Assembly: GCF_011440375.1 (NCBI RefSeq)
Contig: NZ_JAAOIR010000001.1
Span: 1,178,001 to 1,242,000, forward strand
DNA: 64,000 nt
Direction: 5' to 3'
Source: Halorubellus sp. JP-L1
GTDB taxonomy: Archaea > Halobacteriota > Halobacteria > Halobacteriales > Natrialbaceae
The position numbers were made by a program, and so were the translations under genes. Positions 61,493 to 64,000 of this stretch are shown here, piece after piece (the first letter of the stretch is position 1; every line of letters begins with the position of its first letter). The notes beneath the pieces are model-generated. The model saw only the letters and a program-made list of their open reading frames with translations. It was not told the DNA's origin and made no database searches.

Positions 61493-62323
61493 ATGATCAC
61501 GGACGCGGACGTCGAGCGGTGGCTGCGCGAGGACGTCGGGCATCACGACGTGACGAACGACGTCCCCGGCGAGACGGAGGGTCGGCTCGTCGCGACCGAA
61601 AGCGGCGTGGTCGCGGGCATCGAGGCCGCCCAGGCGGTGTTCGAGTACGTCGACGTGACAGTGCGGGACGCCGTCGCGGACGGGACGTACGTCGACGCCG
61701 GCGACGTCGTGCTGTGGACGACGGGGCCGGCGAGGGCGACGTTGCGCGCCGAGCGCGTCGCGGTGAACGTCGTCGGGCACGCCTCCGGGGTCGCCACGCG
61801 GACGCGACGCGCGGTCGAGGCGGCCCGCGAGGTCGACCCGGAGGTGACGATCGCGGCGACCCGGAAAACGACGCCGGGGCTCCGGGGCGTGGAGAAGCGC
61901 GCGGTCGTCGCCGGCGGCGGCGACACCCACCGCCTGGACCTCTCGCACATGGTGATGGTGAAGGACAACCACGTCGCCGAGATGGGACTCGAAGACGCCG
62001 TCGCGCACGTCCGTGAGCGCGCGTCGTTCGCCACGAAGATCGAGGTGGAGGCGGAGACGAGCGAGCAGGCCGCGCGTGCCGTCGACGCCGGCGCGGACGT
62101 CGTCCTGCTCGACAACATGACGCCGTCGGAGACCGCGTCCGCGGCCGTGGGGGTCCGCGAGGCAGCGGCCGACGCCGGCCGCGAGGTCCTCGTCGAGGCG
62201 TCCGGCGGCATCACGATCGGGGACGTCCCCGCGTACGCGGACGCCGGCGTCGACGTGATCTCGATGGGGAGTCTCACGCACTCCGCGCAGAGTCTCGACC
62301 TCTCCTTCCGCACCGGCGACTGA
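61493..62323 (+). CDS. nadC: Nicotinate-nucleotide pyrophosphorylase (quinolinate phosphoribosyltransferase) NadC
   Basis: A 276-residue enzyme converting quinolinate and PRPP to nicotinate mononucleotide. NVVGHASGVATRTR, ATRKTTPGLRGVEKRAVVAG, HRLDLSHMVMVKDNH, IEVEAETSEQAARAV, DVVLLDNMTP and VEASGGIT give all hallmark sites (Arg/Lys of the active site included). It begins 2 bases after the nadB stop and completes de novo NAD synthesis from aspartate. Confidence 0.95.
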   Translation: MITDADVERWLREDVGHHDVTNDVPGETEGRLVATESGVVAGIEAAQAVFEYVDVTVRDAVADGTYVDAGDVVLWTTGPARATLRAERVAVNVVGHASGVATRTRRAVEAAREVDPEVTIAATRKTTPGLRGVEKRAVVAGGGDTHRLDLSHMVMVKDNHVAEMGLEDAVAHVRERASFATKIEVEAETSEQAARAVDAGADVVLLDNMTPSETASAAVGVREAAADAGREVLVEASGGITIGDVPAYADAGVDVISMGSLTHSAQSLDLSFRTGD

Positions 62324-62383
62324 GCGGTCAGCGGATGCCGGCTACGGGGAGCGGCAGTCTCGACGACCACAGGCCCGCGCTCC

Positions 62384-62863
62384 TCAGGGATCGACCGAGT
62401 TGCTGGCGTCGGTCCCGAGCGTGGATCGGACTGTTGGGTCGGTCCCGAGCGTGGATTGGACCGTGGCGTCCTCGACGTGGGTGGCTTCGAACTCGAGGAG
62501 TCGGCGCTTCGTGTCGACGCCGCCGTTCGCGGAGTACCCGCGGAGGCCGCCGTCGCTCGCGACGACGCGATGGCACGGGACGACGACCGGGACGGGGTTG
62601 CGTGCGCACGCACCGCCGACCGCGACCGCGCTCGTGTCCAGGTCCGCGGCGAGGTCGCCGTACGTTCGCGTCTCGCCGTAGGGGATGTCGCGCATCGCCG
62701 CCATCGCGGCGCCTGCGAACTCGGTGGGGGCATCGACGTCGAGGTCGAACGTGCGGCGGTCGCCGCGCGCGTACTCGCGGACCTGGCGGCGGAGTTCCTC
62801 GGTCGGGGCGTCGACCGCGCGCTCGTCGACCTCGATCGTCGTCTCCACGAGGGATACCTGCAT
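62384..62863 (-). CDS. ogt: Methylated-DNA-[protein]-cysteine S-methyltransferase (Ogt)
   Basis: A 159-residue suicide repair protein. The acceptor Cys97 is in VVVPCHRVV, with the helix PYGETRTYGDLAADL and VGGACARNPVPV before it and GGLRGYSANGGVDTKRRLLEFE after it. The N-terminal domain is short (about 50 residues), common in archaea. The C-terminal 27 residues are encoded by a 30 bp tandem repeat (about 62405-62462) that adds two STLGTD copies not usual for the family. Confidence 0.92.
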   Translation of the reverse strand: MQVSLVETTIEVDERAVDAPTEELRRQVREYARGDRRTFDLDVDAPTEFAGAAMAAMRDIPYGETRTYGDLAADLDTSAVAVGGACARNPVPVVVPCHRVVASDGGLRGYSANGGVDTKRRLLEFEATHVEDATVQSTLGTDPTVRSTLGTDASNSVDP

Positions 62864-63004
62864 GAGGGCTCCTCTCGGTCGCAGTCGACGCTGCGAGCGG
62901 GCTTAAGCCCTCGCGTCGACGCGACCGGCTTCGGCGTCGTTCGGGGGCACTGGCAGTGGACCGAGAGCAGGTGGCTTCTTGCGTCGCGGGCGACAGCCCC
63001 GGGT

Positions 63005-63439
63005 ATGGAACGCGATTCGAGCGGGAGCGAGGACGCGTACGTCGTCCGCGAGCGTGCGCCGACGCCCGACGAGTTCCAGCGCCTGCGGGCGGCCGCGGGG
63101 ATGACGTCGCGGCCGCGCGAGGGCGTCGAGCGCGGCCTCCCGAACTCGCTGTTCGCGGTGGTCGTCGAGCACGAGCCCAGCGGCGAGGTCGTCGGGATGG
63201 GGCGGATCGTCGGCGACGACGGGACCGTCTACCACGTCTGCGACATGGCCGTGCATCCCGACCACCAGCGGCGGGGACTCGGGACGCGCGTCATGAACGC
63301 GCTCGTCGGGTACGTCGAGGAGACGGCGCCGGCGGGCGCGTACGTGAACCTGATGGCGGACGTCGACGGGTTCTACGAGCGCTTCGGGTTCGAGGAGACG
63401 CGGCCGGCGTCGAAGGGGATGTACGCCCGGACGGACTAG
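63005..63439 (+). CDS. GNAT acetyltransferase
   Basis: A 144-residue GNAT domain unrelated to the RimJ/RimL-type array at 39287-42676. The CoA-binding loop is HPDHQRRGLGTRVMNALVGY, preceded by VYHVCDMAV, and FYERFGFEETRP near the end. The N-terminal 14 residues are a Ser/Asp-rich extension. Substrate unknown. Its end overlaps the 3' end of the next, opposite gene by 4 bases. Confidence 0.88.
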   Translation: MERDSSGSEDAYVVRERAPTPDEFQRLRAAAGMTSRPREGVERGLPNSLFAVVVEHEPSGEVVGMGRIVGDDGTVYHVCDMAVHPDHQRRGLGTRVMNALVGYVEETAPAGAYVNLMADVDGFYERFGFEETRPASKGMYARTD

Positions 63440-64000
63440 AGGTCGCGCCGGAGGGCGACGAACAGGCCGACGATCGATCCGACGACGACCGCAGCGACGA
63501 CGAGCGCCACGACGGAGAGGGGGTCCGTCGGGACCGACGGGAGCGCCGGCAGTCCACCACCGCCAGCCCCGCCGCCGCCGGGGACCCCACCGGTGCCGGG
63601 GTTCGAGACGAGGTCGAGGAGTGCGGTCAGTCCGCCGTCGGCGGCGAGGAGGCGTCCACCGACGTCGAGCGCGACGACACCGATCGTCCCGAGGACGGCC
63701 CACCTGGCGTACTCGCGGATCTCGGCGACGCGAGCATCGTCGACGCCCCCTTCGACGTCGTACCCGTAGTCCATCCCCGTCGGCGACTGCTCGCCGAAGA
63801 GGAGCTGCCAGGCGACCCTGGCGTAGGGACTGGTCGCACTCGAGCGGACGACGGCGGCGATGACGACGAGACCGAGCGCGACGGCGAACCCGCTGTCCCA
63901 CCACACCTCCTTCGCTCGCGTCGGGTCCCGGAGCGTGGCGTACACCGCGCCGCTCGCGGCCGCGACGGGGAGGCTTGCGAGCGTCCAGACCTGGAAGACG
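63436..64000 (-). CDS. Membrane protein, 5' end beyond the window
   Basis: The frame stays open to the right edge, starting upstream of the visible VWTLASLPVAAASGAVYATLRDP. A GTG at 63945 is in frame but sits inside what looks like a hydrophobic segment, so the true start is probably outside the window. Hydrophobic helices occur at the right edge, at about codons 19-35 after the GTG (FAVALGLVVIAAVV), and near the C terminus (VVALVVAAVVVGSIVGLFVA). A Gly/Pro-rich linker precedes the last helix. Family not recognised. Confidence 0.6.
   Translation of the reverse strand, partial: VFQVWTLASLPVAAASGAVYATLRDPTRAKEVWWDSGFAVALGLVVIAAVVRSSATSPYARVAWQLLFGEQSPTGMDYGYDVEGGVDDARVAEIREYARWAVLGTIGVVALDVGGRLLAADGGLTALLDLVSNPGTGGVPGGGGAGGGGLPALPSVPTDPLSVVALVVAAVVVGSIVGLFVALRRDL

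Overview
The window comes from a haloarchaeon (class Halobacteria, genus not assignable). The evidence is high GC, very acidic proteins, archaeal informational genes (aIF-1A, aIF-2 beta with a TRAM domain, replication factor C large subunit, S8e), HMG-CoA reductase, Tat-dependent lipoproteins, class III (pilin-type) signal peptides and a PGF-CTERM surface protein. No rRNA, tRNA, IS element, integrase or CRISPR array was seen. It reads as ordinary chromosome, with short tandem repeats between and inside genes.

Layout. 1-5300: 5' end of a GH15-type glycosidase, a disulfide oxidoreductase, a short-chain dehydrogenase, a large Tat lipoprotein and a 53-residue zinc-ribbon protein. 5489-8509: a 1006-residue secreted protein alternating Thr-Glu tracts with four copies of one domain, followed by about 800 bases without a convincing gene. 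9319-11391: cold-shock protein, metallochaperone, Tat-exported subtilisin. 11417-14973: archaeal ornithine cyclodeaminase family enzyme, a pilin-signal protein carrying a bactofilin-like beta-helix, and a Glu/Thr-repeat lipoprotein. 15443-18776: aIF-1A, dihydrofolate reductase, an eight-copy 23-24 bp repeat, aIF-2 beta, Lrp regulator, HalOD1 protein, MsrB. 18908-23113: heme A synthase and a polar amino acid ABC transporter (binding protein, permease, ATPase, second permease). 23274-27773: biotin cluster bioB, probable bioU, bioF, bioD. 27879-31127: two tandem surface lipoproteins with an HExxH motif. 31254-37585: RfcL, DUF2270 protein, PhzF-like protein, a regulator, zinc ribbons, a hydrolase and a flavin-binding protein. 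37679-42676: a HEAT-like protein, then five consecutive RimJ/RimL-type acetyltransferases. 42794-53418: YchF-type GTPase, membrane proteins, PGF-CTERM protein, S8e, a DUF2240 operon, HAD hydrolase, HMG-CoA reductase. 53506-64000: pilin-signal von Willebrand A protein, amidohydrolase, nadA-nadB-nadC, DNA methyltransferase, acetyltransferase and a truncated membrane protein.

Complete or near-complete modules are biotin ring assembly (bioB/U/F/D with no bioA), de novo NAD synthesis from aspartate (nadA/B/C) and an amino acid importer. The most unusual signal is at two separate gene junctions (40683-40781 and 48673-48767). There a 38 bp unit, made of a Shine-Dalgarno-like GG(A/C)GG stretch followed by a GTGA stop/start overlap, is tandemly duplicated. 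The result is chains of 13-codon minicistrons that appear to keep translation coupled between neighbouring genes. A third, unrelated 20-codon minicistron sits between the first permease and the ATPase. The pilin-signal/beta-helix fusion is the most unusual single protein.
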